A stretch of DNA of 5,336 nt from Dysgonamonadaceae bacterium (GTDB lineage Bacteria > Bacteroidota > Bacteroidia > Bacteroidales > Azobacteroidaceae). Both the position numbers and the translations under genes were made by a program. The DNA is taken from NCBI GenBank assembly GCA_031276105.1, contig JAISNS010000295.1, forward strand, positions 1 to 5,336, given 5' to 3'. Shown piece by piece: positions 1 to 5,336 of the stretch. Below the pieces are notes generated by a model. It saw only the letters and a program-made list of their open reading frames with translations, had not been told where the DNA came from and did no database searches. Every line of letters begins with the position of its first letter. The stretch's first letter is position 1.

Positions 1-402
1 ACCGTAAAAGGCGGTTTGACACTCTCGAACGTGAAACTCGACAATCTCTACACGATTCCGGCTATTTTTCCCGGCATGAGTTCGCCGCCGGCCGATGTGA
101 ACACGAAGTTTACCGGGGCAACGGTAACCGTAACTTCTCCCTTTTCTCCCACGCCTGTACAGTTTTCCGGGTGGCAATTACGAAAAAACGTACAAATTTA
201 TTCATGAGGACACTTACTCCAATACCTCTACCTTCCCGCCGCCGGCCAGCGGGACTACGGCACCCCAACCCCCAAATTGATTGATCGGGGTAGCTACGGC
301 TTCTACTGGAGCAGTACCGGAGAGGGTATCGGCAGCGACAACGCTTACTGTATGATCTTTCGCATGGATAATTCTTTAACCGAGCTTGCTGATTTTCCTT
401 AA
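1..402 (+). pseudogene. 3' remnant of a fimbrillin-like/FISUMP-domain surface protein gene, broken
   Basis: Frame 1 is open from the window edge to a TGA at 205-207, then open again to a TAA at 400-402. The second part (from about 232) reads LPAAGQRDYG, then GSYGFYWSSTGEG and DNAYCMIF, which matches the C-terminal part of the fibrobacter succinogenes major paralogous (FISUMP) domain seen in Bacteroidetes surface proteins and lipoproteins. The first part reads like a beta-rich extracellular segment (TVKGGLTLSNVKLDNLY, then TKFTGATVTVTSP). Between about 170 and 230 frame 2 reads more protein-like (GNYEKTYKFIHEDTYSN), so an extra G in the GGG run at 168-170 and a missing base near 231 would restore one frame. 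The usual early FISUMP part (WMAENL, GWRLPT-like motifs) is absent, and the usual end (GFSVRCV-like) is missing where the frame runs into the convergent regulator gene. I infer a decayed, rearranged gene end; assembly error is the alternative. The fimbrillin assignment of the first part is weak. Confidence 0.6.
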
Positions 403-1071
403 TTTTTCTTCGTCGATTATTTTAATTTTGCGGCCATCCAGCGTAATTACCTTCTCCGCTACAAACGTGGACAGGGTACGGATAGCGTTAGAGGTGGTCA
501 TATTGGAAAGATTGGCTAAATCTTCGCGGGCTAAATAAATATTAATCGTATTATCTTCTTCAAGGCCGTAGCTGTCGATAAGGGAAATTAACGATTCGGC
601 GAGGCGTCCCCGGATGTGTTTTTGGGTCAGGTTAACCGTTCGTTCATCCGCAATGCCCAAGTCCGTCGAAAGCTGGCGAATGAAAAATTGGCATACATTG
701 TAGTTATGCTTCATAATTTCCGTAACCACTTTCATCGGAATAAGGCAAACAGTGGAAGATTCGAAAGCCGCAGCATCCGTAAGGTAGTTCTCGCCGGCAA
801 AATAAGCGCGATAAGCAAAGTACTGAATCGGTCGTATCATCCTGATAATCTGGCTTCGACCGCCGATGCCTTCTTTGTAAATTTTCACCTTGCCTTTCAG
901 CAGGCACATCATTTCTTTCGGTTCTTCGCCTTCGCAATATATTTGCTGATTTTTTTTAAAATGCTGAATCTTTGCGTTCTGTCTCAACAGCATACGCTCC
1001 TGCTCGTTCAACAGTCTCCAAACTTCGTTTAGACTTCTTGAGTAATTATAAGTTTCTTCTCCTTTGTGCAT
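376..1071 (-). CDS. Crp/Fnr family transcriptional regulator
   Basis: 231 residues, usual length for the family. Residues about 20-135 form the cyclic-nucleotide-binding-type beta-roll (GEEPKEMMCLLKGKVKIYKEG), followed by the dimerisation helix (about 130-150) and a winged HTH at about 151-222; the HTH core is REDLANLSNMTTSNAIRTL (182-200), with wing GRKIKIID. The cAMP-contacting phosphate cassette of E. coli CRP (GE..L....RSA) is not present: the equivalent stretch reads QYFAYRAYFAGENYLTDAAAFE (split here as QYFAYRAYFAG and ENYLTDAAAFE), so the ligand is probably not cAMP. There is no Fnr-type N-terminal cysteine cluster; the four cysteines (46, 56, 109, 127) are scattered. The ATG at 1071-1069 is chosen because the frame begins there and no better start follows; no clear Shine-Dalgarno precedes it. 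It is divergent to the DUF5686 gene and convergent on the remnant at 1-402. An inverted repeat abutting its start suggests autoregulation. Effector and regulon are unknown. Confidence 0.95.
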   Translation of the reverse strand: MHKGEETYNYSRSLNEVWRLLNEQERMLLRQNAKIQHFKKNQQIYCEGEEPKEMMCLLKGKVKIYKEGIGGRSQIIRMIRPIQYFAYRAYFAGENYLTDAAAFESSTVCLIPMKVVTEIMKHNYNVCQFFIRQLSTDLGIADERTVNLTQKHIRGRLAESLISLIDSYGLEEDNTINIYLAREDLANLSNMTTSNAIRTLSTFVAEKVITLDGRKIKIIDEEKLRKISKLG

Positions 1072-1103
1072 TTGTGTTTTAAAGACATGTTTTATAACAC
1101 AAA
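1071..1103. promoter_or_regulatory. Operator-like 13-bp inverted repeat at the regulator start
   Basis: The left arm TTTGTGTTTTAAA (1071-1083) and right arm TTTATAACACAAA (1091-1103) are inverted with one mismatch in 13 and a 7-nt spacer (GACATGT). The repeat begins on the last base of the regulator's start codon and its right arm overlaps the candidate -7 box of that gene (1100-1107). The outer TGTG/CACA half-sites lie farther apart (29 bp outer span) than in a standard 22-bp CRP site, so binding by the adjacent Crp/Fnr protein is only a proposal. In RNA it could also form a leader hairpin over the start codon. Confidence 0.65.
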
Positions 1104-1107
1104 AGTA
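1100..1107 (-). promoter_or_regulatory. Candidate Bacteroidetes -7 box for the Crp/Fnr gene
   Basis: On the minus strand 1107-1100 reads TACTTTTG, an exact match to TAnnTTTG, the -7 element used by the Bacteroidetes primary sigma factor. A -33 TTTG at the usual 19-21 bp upstream is not clear (only TATG-like bases near 1126-1130), so support is from the -7 box and position alone. Transcription would start around 1093-1096, inside the inverted repeat, giving a leader of about 25 nt. Confidence 0.45.
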
Positions 1108-1218
1108 GAGAAAATTTCAATATCATAACATATAATTGCAAAAAAAATTATCCTGTATCATTATTATTGTATCGCGAATTTATGTAATTTTATCCCCGAT
1201 TATCAGGAAAATTAATTG

Positions 1219-3387
1219 ATGCAAACAGAGAAAAGGCATATAAATTCAGTTTCCCGGAAGGCAATATTTTTCGCGGGCTTTTTTTCTTTTTTCTTTTTTC
1301 ATTCTCTTTTTTCACAAAACGAAGCGAACAAGGCCGACAGCATTATTTCACAAGTGCTAAAACACCGGGAACTGTATGGCAATTATATCCAATCGTATGA
1401 AGCAAAAGCCTATATTAAAGGTATTTCCACTATAAAAAAGAAAAATGTACTCTTGCGTTATGCTCCTCATTTTTTGTACTTGGACAGAAAGGGGAAAAAT
1501 AATTTCACCGAAGCATTTGTTCATATCCATTTTCATGCTCCCAATCTTTTTACTCATCAGATAGAGGCGATTAACGGGAACAGCCTGAATGTGCGCGATA
1601 TTCAAAACCGCGTCATGCAATTCCTGAACGTTAATATCTACAACCCAACGCTGTTTAACGAGCAAATACTGCTTCCCGGAATCAATGATATTTACAAATA
1701 TTACCGCTTCGAATACATTGCCGCAACCGACACGTTGGGACACCGGATACATCAAATAGAAATTATCCCTCTGATGAACAGCCAAAAACTGATTTCGGGT
1801 TATCTCCATGTCATTGATAACCGGTGGACAATCTTCAGTTTTGATATCAGCGGACGCTTAGAATTGACCGATTTCAGGATTCAAACCGAATTTGGAATAC
1901 CGGACAACGATTTCCTGCTTCCTCAAAAAACCGAAGTTACTTTTGAAACAAATTTGCTTGGGAATAAGGTCGTTAATCATTATTTTTCTTCTTTTCGCTA
2001 TACGTCTGTTTCCAAACGCACGGGAAATGACAGGCAGCTTTCCGGTTATGATTTGAGCGATTATTTCAGCATTGGCAACGATACTCTGCCGATTGTCAGA
2101 GATTCGACTTTTTGGAATGAACGCCGGCCGGTTCCTTTATCCGAAGACGAAGCCGCACTTCAAAACTCCGTCGTACAAACAAAAACATCGTTTTTCGATA
2201 AATCATGGAATTTTTACCGCGAATTGGCGACTCCTCTTCATTTCAATTACCGGAATACCCAATTCAATTATTCCGGATTCCTTAATCCGCTAAAACTGTC
2301 TTATTCTAAAAATAACGGATTTACTTACAGGCAAAAACTCCGGCTAATCAAACAATATGGCAATGGGGAAGAATTGCAATTCAATCCGGACGCCGGTTAT
2401 TTGTTCCGGACGAAAGAAATCTATTTCAGCGCTCCGCTTCAATGGATATTCCAACCGCGCAAGTTCGGAGAAGTTTATTTCAATTTTGGAAACCGGAATC
2501 AGGCATATAATTCGACCATCATCGAAGAAATCAAACAAATGGTGCGCGATTCAATCAATTTCGAATACCTGAACAAACTGAATTATTACCACCACTTTTA
2601 TCTCGAAACAAAATTAAAATATGAAATAATCAATGGCCTGTCGATTCACGGAGGAATTAACTGGGACTGGTATATTCCGGTCAAATCCGGGGGGAAAGTT
2701 CCTTCTCCTTTCCGTTCGACGGAAAATAAAGACGTGGAAGAAAAGATCGAACTTGTATCCGAAACCTATAAGGCTTTTTCGCCTGAAATAAAAATAAGCT
2801 GGACGCCGGAACAATATTACCGGATTAATGGGAAAAAGAAAGAATACATCGGGTCGCGCTATCCCACTTTTTCGTTGGATTATGCCCGTGGTATTCGGGG
2901 GATTGGCGGGAGCGACAGCAATTATGAACGAATCGAATCGGATGTTCAACAAAAGATAAGTTTCGGGTTGATGAATTCATTTCAATATTATGCCGGAATG
3001 GGGTTCTTCACCAATGCTAAATCCATCTATTTTGCCGATTTCAAGAACTTTCACAACCACAATTTTCCCCAATCCTGGGGAGACCCTATCGGCGGCGTAT
3101 TTCATTTGTTGGATGGCCGCTGGTACAATTCGTCCGATTTTTATGCGCAAGCCCATTTCATGTACGAATCGCCGCTGATTTTGTTGAAATTATTCAAGGG
3201 AAATATTCAGGATATTTTCACGGAACGATTTTATTTCAGTCAGTTATACACACCAATCCTTCCCAGTTACACCGAAATAGGATTTGGAACGGGCAATTTT
3301 ATCATTAATGCCGGAATATTTGTGTCGCTGAATCGCGGAAAATTCCAATCATTCGGTACAAAAATTACTTTCGAATTAGGAATATAA
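1219..3387 (+). CDS. DUF5686 family outer-membrane protein (no N-terminal carboxypeptidase-regulatory domain)
   Basis: 722 residues from ATG 1219; the frame also allows a TTG at 1216, but the ATG is preferred and AGGA at 1205-1208 is a weak upstream ribosome site. A signal peptide is visible: basic n-region RHINSVSRK, hydrophobic stretch AIFFAGFFSFFFFHSLFS (15-32), likely cut before Q33. From about residue 39 it follows the DUF5686 pattern: ADSIISQVLKHRELY, then SYEAKAYIKGIS, followed by a region that includes LISGYLHVIDNRWTIFSFDI and ends near LLGNKVVNHYFSSF. The remainder (about 330-722) has alternating aromatic/polar strands typical of an outer-membrane barrel, ending in TKITFELGI without a terminal aromatic residue. 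Family members usually carry a CarboxypepD-regulatory-like beta-sandwich before DUF5686 and run nearer 800 residues or more; here the domain follows the signal peptide directly. The molecular role of the family is not known to me. It is divergent from the regulator gene, with a 147-bp spacer. No confident promoter was seen. Confidence 0.88.
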   Translation: MQTEKRHINSVSRKAIFFAGFFSFFFFHSLFSQNEANKADSIISQVLKHRELYGNYIQSYEAKAYIKGISTIKKKNVLLRYAPHFLYLDRKGKNNFTEAFVHIHFHAPNLFTHQIEAINGNSLNVRDIQNRVMQFLNVNIYNPTLFNEQILLPGINDIYKYYRFEYIAATDTLGHRIHQIEIIPLMNSQKLISGYLHVIDNRWTIFSFDISGRLELTDFRIQTEFGIPDNDFLLPQKTEVTFETNLLGNKVVNHYFSSFRYTSVSKRTGNDRQLSGYDLSDYFSIGNDTLPIVRDSTFWNERRPVPLSEDEAALQNSVVQTKTSFFDKSWNFYRELATPLHFNYRNTQFNYSGFLNPLKLSYSKNNGFTYRQKLRLIKQYGNGEELQFNPDAGYLFRTKEIYFSAPLQWIFQPRKFGEVYFNFGNRNQAYNSTIIEEIKQMVRDSINFEYLNKLNYYHHFYLETKLKYEIINGLSIHGGINWDWYIPVKSGGKVPSPFRSTENKDVEEKIELVSETYKAFSPEIKISWTPEQYYRINGKKKEYIGSRYPTFSLDYARGIRGIGGSDSNYERIESDVQQKISFGLMNSFQYYAGMGFFTNAKSIYFADFKNFHNHNFPQSWGDPIGGVFHLLDGRWYNSSDFYAQAHFMYESPLILLKLFKGNIQDIFTERFYFSQLYTPILPSYTEIGFGTGNFIINAGIFVSLNRGKFQSFGTKITFELGI
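1280..1300 (+). repeat. Three tandem TTTTTTC heptamers in signal-peptide codons
   Basis: Three exact copies of TTTTTTC lie head to tail at 1280-1286, 1287-1293 and 1294-1300, with one more T at 1279; a fourth copy sits at 1307-1313 after six other bases. They encode the Phe-rich core (FFSFFFF, residues about 21-27) of the DUF5686 signal peptide. Because the unit is not a multiple of three, gain or loss of one copy would shift the reading frame. Confidence 0.85.
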
Positions 3388-3391
3388 TTAA

Positions 3392-3483
3392 TCTGAGGCC
3401 GGATCAGAGCTACCTCTGAGGTCGCCTCAGATGCTCGTCTGAGGTCGCCTCAGATGCTCGTCTGACTCCGCCTCAGATACCCG
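3392..3483. repeat. Four tandem 23-bp palindromic units
   Basis: Units start at 3392, 3415, 3438 and 3461. The second and third are identical: arm TCTGAGG, loop TCG, arm CCTCAGA, then linker ATGCTCG. The first and fourth are diverged copies that keep the outer TCTGA/TCAGA arms. Each unit can fold as a 7-bp stem with a 3-nt loop; the CCTCAGA of one unit can also pair with the TCTGAGG of the next across the 6-nt loop TGCTCG, so two mutually exclusive hairpin registers exist. The array begins 5 bp after the DUF5686 stop codon. It lacks a following T-run, so it is not a standard intrinsic terminator, though it may protect the mRNA 3' end or attenuate transcription. It is more GC-rich than its surroundings. 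Confidence 0.92.
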
Positions 3484-3514
3484 TCCGGTTTATTTTGAGG
3501 ATTGAACTTTTCAC

Positions 3515-3537
3515 CACACATAAGTCCGAGTTGTGTG
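3515..3537. repeat. Small inverted repeat CACACA/TGTGTG over the -33 region
   Basis: CACACA at 3515-3520 and TGTGTG at 3532-3537 are perfect 6-bp arms around an 11-nt loop. The right arm overlaps the candidate -33 TTG (3531-3533) of the downstream promoter, so this could be a regulator site; chance is also possible given the short arms. Confidence 0.35.
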
Positions 3538-3563
3538 TAAGATGAAAATTAATGCTAACTTTG
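3531..3563 (+). promoter_or_regulatory. Candidate Bacteroidetes promoter of the phosphoethanolamine transferase gene
   Basis: TAACTTTG at 3556-3563 is an exact match to the TAnnTTTG -7 box. TTG at 3531-3533 lies 22 bp upstream, slightly longer than the usual 19-21 bp gap to the -33 element. The expected start of transcription is near 3569-3572, leaving a leader of about 17-20 nt to the ATG at 3589. It sits downstream of the palindromic array, so the gene can be expressed independently of the DUF5686 gene. Confidence 0.6.
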
Positions 3564-3588
3564 CATTCCAAATTTGATACGGATTATT

Positions 3589-5226
3589 ATGCAAAAGTGG
3601 CCGACAGTTAGGAAAGAGTGGTACCGGATAATTCTATTATCCGTTATCGTGTTGCTTCCGAATATTTATTTTGCTTTTTACGGGAATAATCTCTGTGGTT
3701 CTTCGGTTTTCGGCAGGCTTGTTTTCATGGGAATTTCCGTTTTATTTTTCATCCTTCCGCTTTTATTTTTGAAGCCCAAGGTATATTTTCTGTTACACGG
3801 TTTTTTCGTATTATTAGCCCCCTTCGAGCTTGCCCACATCTACCTGAACCGGATGCCGGCTACCACAGCCTTTCTATTGTCAATCGTGGATACCAATTGG
3901 GACGAATCGACCGAGTTATTAAATTCCATCCGGATTCCGATCATCTTTTTGCTGTTTCTTTGGGCATTTTATTTTTTTGTTGCGGCAAAAAAGATCAATA
4001 AAACAAGTTTTATCCGATCAAGAAAAACGGCAATCGCGGTTTCCGTTATCTTTGCCATGATTATTTTTGCAGGATATTCAACCAATTACCTCAAAAAGGT
4101 ATATCCATACGATTTAATTTACAGAGGTTATCAGATTTATGCCGCTAAAATGGAAATTAAACAAGGCTTTGAAAAAATACACAATTTCCGGTTCGAGGCT
4201 CAAAAGATGGATTCGTTGCCTGACAAAGAAGTCTATGTTTTTGTGATCGGCGAAACCGGACGTTACAGCAGTTATTCGCTGAATGGTTATGAACGGGAAA
4301 CATCGCCCCGTTTGTCAAAGACGGATAATCTTATTTCCTATACGGATTTCTTTTCGGAAGCCAACATTACCTCAACCAGCGTTTCGCTTATTTTAACCCG
4401 GGCTTCGGCGCGGGACTACAACCGGTCTTTTGTCGAAAAATCCTTTGTGGACGCCTTCAAAGAAGCCGGATTCAAAACCTACTGGATCGCCAATCAAAGT
4501 GCGAATAATAATTTTATCCGAAGAATAGCGAAAGATGCGGACAAGGCCTTTTTTAAAGAAACGTCGTTTGATGAAACGGATAATTTCGACGAACAACTGT
4601 GGGTCTTTTTAGATGAAATATTAGCAAAAGACGACAAGAAAGTATTGATTGTACTCCATACTTTGGGAAGTCATTTTCGGTATAATTTCCGTTACCCTGA
4701 TTCTTACGAAGTATTCAAACCAAGTCTTAAAGGGACATTCGACTATGCTTTAATTGCTTCCAAAAACAAAAAACTGTTTGTCAATACCTACGATAACTCC
4801 ATATTATATACGGATTTCTTTTTGTCCAATACAATCAAGAAGATAAAGCGTCTGAAGTCGATAAGCGCACTTGTTTACGTGGCCGATCACGGAGAAAACC
4901 TGTTCGACACGGACGAAAACATTGTGTTTCACGGAGGAAGCAAGTTTACGGAATACGATTTTCACGTACCGTTTTTTGTCTGGACGTCAGAAAAATACGA
5001 CTTACAGTATCCCGAAAAAGCGGCCAACTTACGACGGAACAAAGACAAAAAACTGAATACGTCTCATATCTTTTATTCGCTGTTGGATATGGCGCACATT
5101 ACGTTTCCCGAACAGGTGTTGACAAAAAGCATTGCATCCGGTCTGTTGCAGGAAGATTCTATCCGGTACCTTGTGAACACGAATATGGAAACGGAAGAAT
5201 TGAGAATAAAAGAGGGTGAAAAATAA
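3589..5226 (+). CDS. Phosphoethanolamine transferase, EptA/CptA/MCR-type (sulfatase fold)
   Basis: 545 residues, normal for the family. Five hydrophobic segments (about 13-31, 43-62, 65-86, 114-133, 147-164) are followed by a periplasmic alkaline-phosphatase/sulfatase-fold domain (about 210-515). Such enzymes move phosphoethanolamine from phosphatidylethanolamine to lipid A phosphate or core sugar on the periplasmic face of the inner membrane. Visible active-site residues by alignment from memory with MCR-1: E222 in VIGETGR (metal ligand), nucleophile T261 in NITSTSVS, H357 and H362 in LHTLGSH, D433 and H434 in VADHGEN, and H448 in FHGG. NGYERETSP (232-240) is also a family hallmark. The GSHFRYNFRYP segment recalls CptA-type enzymes more than MCR, so the acceptor is uncertain. 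The catalytic domain has no cysteine; the only one is C36. ATG 3589 is preferred over TTG 3574, which would lie only a few nt from the predicted transcription start. The stop codon is 36 bp before the tRNA gene. Confidence 0.93.
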   Translation: MQKWPTVRKEWYRIILLSVIVLLPNIYFAFYGNNLCGSSVFGRLVFMGISVLFFILPLLFLKPKVYFLLHGFFVLLAPFELAHIYLNRMPATTAFLLSIVDTNWDESTELLNSIRIPIIFLLFLWAFYFFVAAKKINKTSFIRSRKTAIAVSVIFAMIIFAGYSTNYLKKVYPYDLIYRGYQIYAAKMEIKQGFEKIHNFRFEAQKMDSLPDKEVYVFVIGETGRYSSYSLNGYERETSPRLSKTDNLISYTDFFSEANITSTSVSLILTRASARDYNRSFVEKSFVDAFKEAGFKTYWIANQSANNNFIRRIAKDADKAFFKETSFDETDNFDEQLWVFLDEILAKDDKKVLIVLHTLGSHFRYNFRYPDSYEVFKPSLKGTFDYALIASKNKKLFVNTYDNSILYTDFFLSNTIKKIKRLKSISALVYVADHGENLFDTDENIVFHGGSKFTEYDFHVPFFVWTSEKYDLQYPEKAANLRRNKDKKLNTSHIFYSLLDMAHITFPEQVLTKSIASGLLQEDSIRYLVNTNMETEELRIKEGEK

Positions 5227-5237
5227 AAGAAAATAAT

Positions 5238-5245
5238 TATCTTTG
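5238..5245 (+). promoter_or_regulatory. Candidate -7 box for tRNA-Gly
   Basis: TATCTTTG is an exact match to TAnnTTTG, placed 17 bp before the mature tRNA 5' end, the expected spot for a short 5' leader. No good TTTG was found 19-21 bp upstream, where the end of the preceding coding region lies. Confidence 0.5.
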
Positions 5246-5262
5246 CAGCCGAAAACACATTT

Positions 5263-5335
5263 GCGACAGTAGCTCAGTCGGTAGAGCATCAGCTTCCCAA
5301 GCTGAGGGTCGCGGGTTCGAATCCCGTTTGTCGCT
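5263..5335 (+). tRNA. tRNA-Gly (anticodon CCC)
   Basis: A full cloverleaf is present. The acceptor GCGACAG (5263-5269) pairs with TTGTCGC (5328-5334) with one G-T wobble; D stem GCTC/GAGC (5272-5275, 5284-5287); anticodon stem TCAGC/GCTGA (5289-5293, 5301-5305) with loop TTCCCAA and anticodon CCC at 5296-5298, which reads the Gly codon GGG; 5-nt variable loop GGGTC; T stem GCGGG/CCCGT (5311-5315, 5323-5327) with loop TTCGAAT. The discriminator is T (5335), the usual base 73 for bacterial tRNA-Gly. Only one further base (C) lies in the window, so whether CCA is encoded cannot be judged. Confidence 0.97.
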
Positions 5336-5336
5336 C

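Noticed and set aside
616..1032. 138-codon open frame on the + strand
   Set aside because: It lies wholly antisense to the well-supported Crp/Fnr gene and its translation shows no family-like pattern.
1185..1192. -7 box for the DUF5686 gene (TAATTTTA, or TATAATTG at 1131-1138)
   Set aside because: Each differs from TAnnTTTG at one of the fixed positions and neither has a TTTG at the proper distance upstream.
1357..1809. 150-codon open frame on the - strand
   Set aside because: It is antisense within the DUF5686 gene, whose own frame has clear domain and signal-peptide evidence.
2614..2952. 112-codon open frame on the - strand
   Set aside because: Antisense shadow within the barrel-coding part of the DUF5686 gene; no recognisable motif.
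3392..3483. CRISPR array
   Set aside because: Units are directly tandem at 23 bp with nearly constant 6-7 nt linkers and no variable spacers; no cas gene is present in the window.
3392..3483. Rho-independent terminator
   Set aside because: The hairpins are GC-rich but no T-run follows any of them, so I list the array as a repeat only.
5263..5336. Integration (att) site at the tRNA 3' end
   Set aside because: The window ends one base after the tRNA, so no direct repeat or integrase can be seen.

Overview
The window reads as a piece of a Bacteroidales (Bacteroidetes) chromosome. This rests on a Crp/Fnr regulator of the Bacteroidales type, a DUF5686 outer-membrane protein (a family found essentially in Bacteroidetes), a gene remnant with a fibrobacter-major-paralogous (FISUMP) C-terminus, Bacteroidetes-style -7 boxes (TAnnTTTG) before two genes and the tRNA, and an absence of strong Shine-Dalgarno sites. 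Genus cannot be fixed from the sequence alone.

Layout. Positions 1-402 hold the 3' remnant of a broken surface or fimbrillin-like gene on the + strand. It lacks its 5' end in the window, has an in-frame stop and frameshift signs, and seems truncated where it meets the 3' end of the next gene. Positions 376-1071 on the - strand encode a Crp/Fnr-family regulator. The 147-bp divergent spacer (1072-1218) carries a 13-bp near-perfect inverted repeat that touches the regulator's start codon and overlaps its candidate -7 box. Positions 1219-3387 (+) encode a DUF5686 protein with a signal peptide and a probable beta-barrel. The 201-bp gap 3388-3588 contains four tandem 23-bp palindromic units (3392-3483) and a promoter for the next gene. 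Positions 3589-5226 (+) encode a five-TM phosphoethanolamine transferase of the EptA/CptA/MCR family. A tRNA-Gly(CCC) with its own candidate -7 box closes the window at 5263-5335.

How it fits together. The two large genes concern the envelope: an outer-membrane barrel of unknown role and an inner-membrane enzyme expected to decorate lipid A or core sugar with phosphoethanolamine. The second has its own promoter after the repeat array, so they are probably not one strict operon. The Crp/Fnr gene is divergent to the DUF5686 gene, so it could control itself and possibly its neighbour; that is inference.

I do not see a convincing new multi-gene system. The most unusual items are non-coding or architectural: the palindromic tandem array, the operator-like inverted repeat, a heptanucleotide (TTTTTTC) tandem repeat inside the DUF5686 signal-peptide codons that could shift frame by slippage, a DUF5686 protein without the usual N-terminal carboxypeptidase-regulatory-like domain, and a catalytic domain without cysteines in the phosphoethanolamine transferase.
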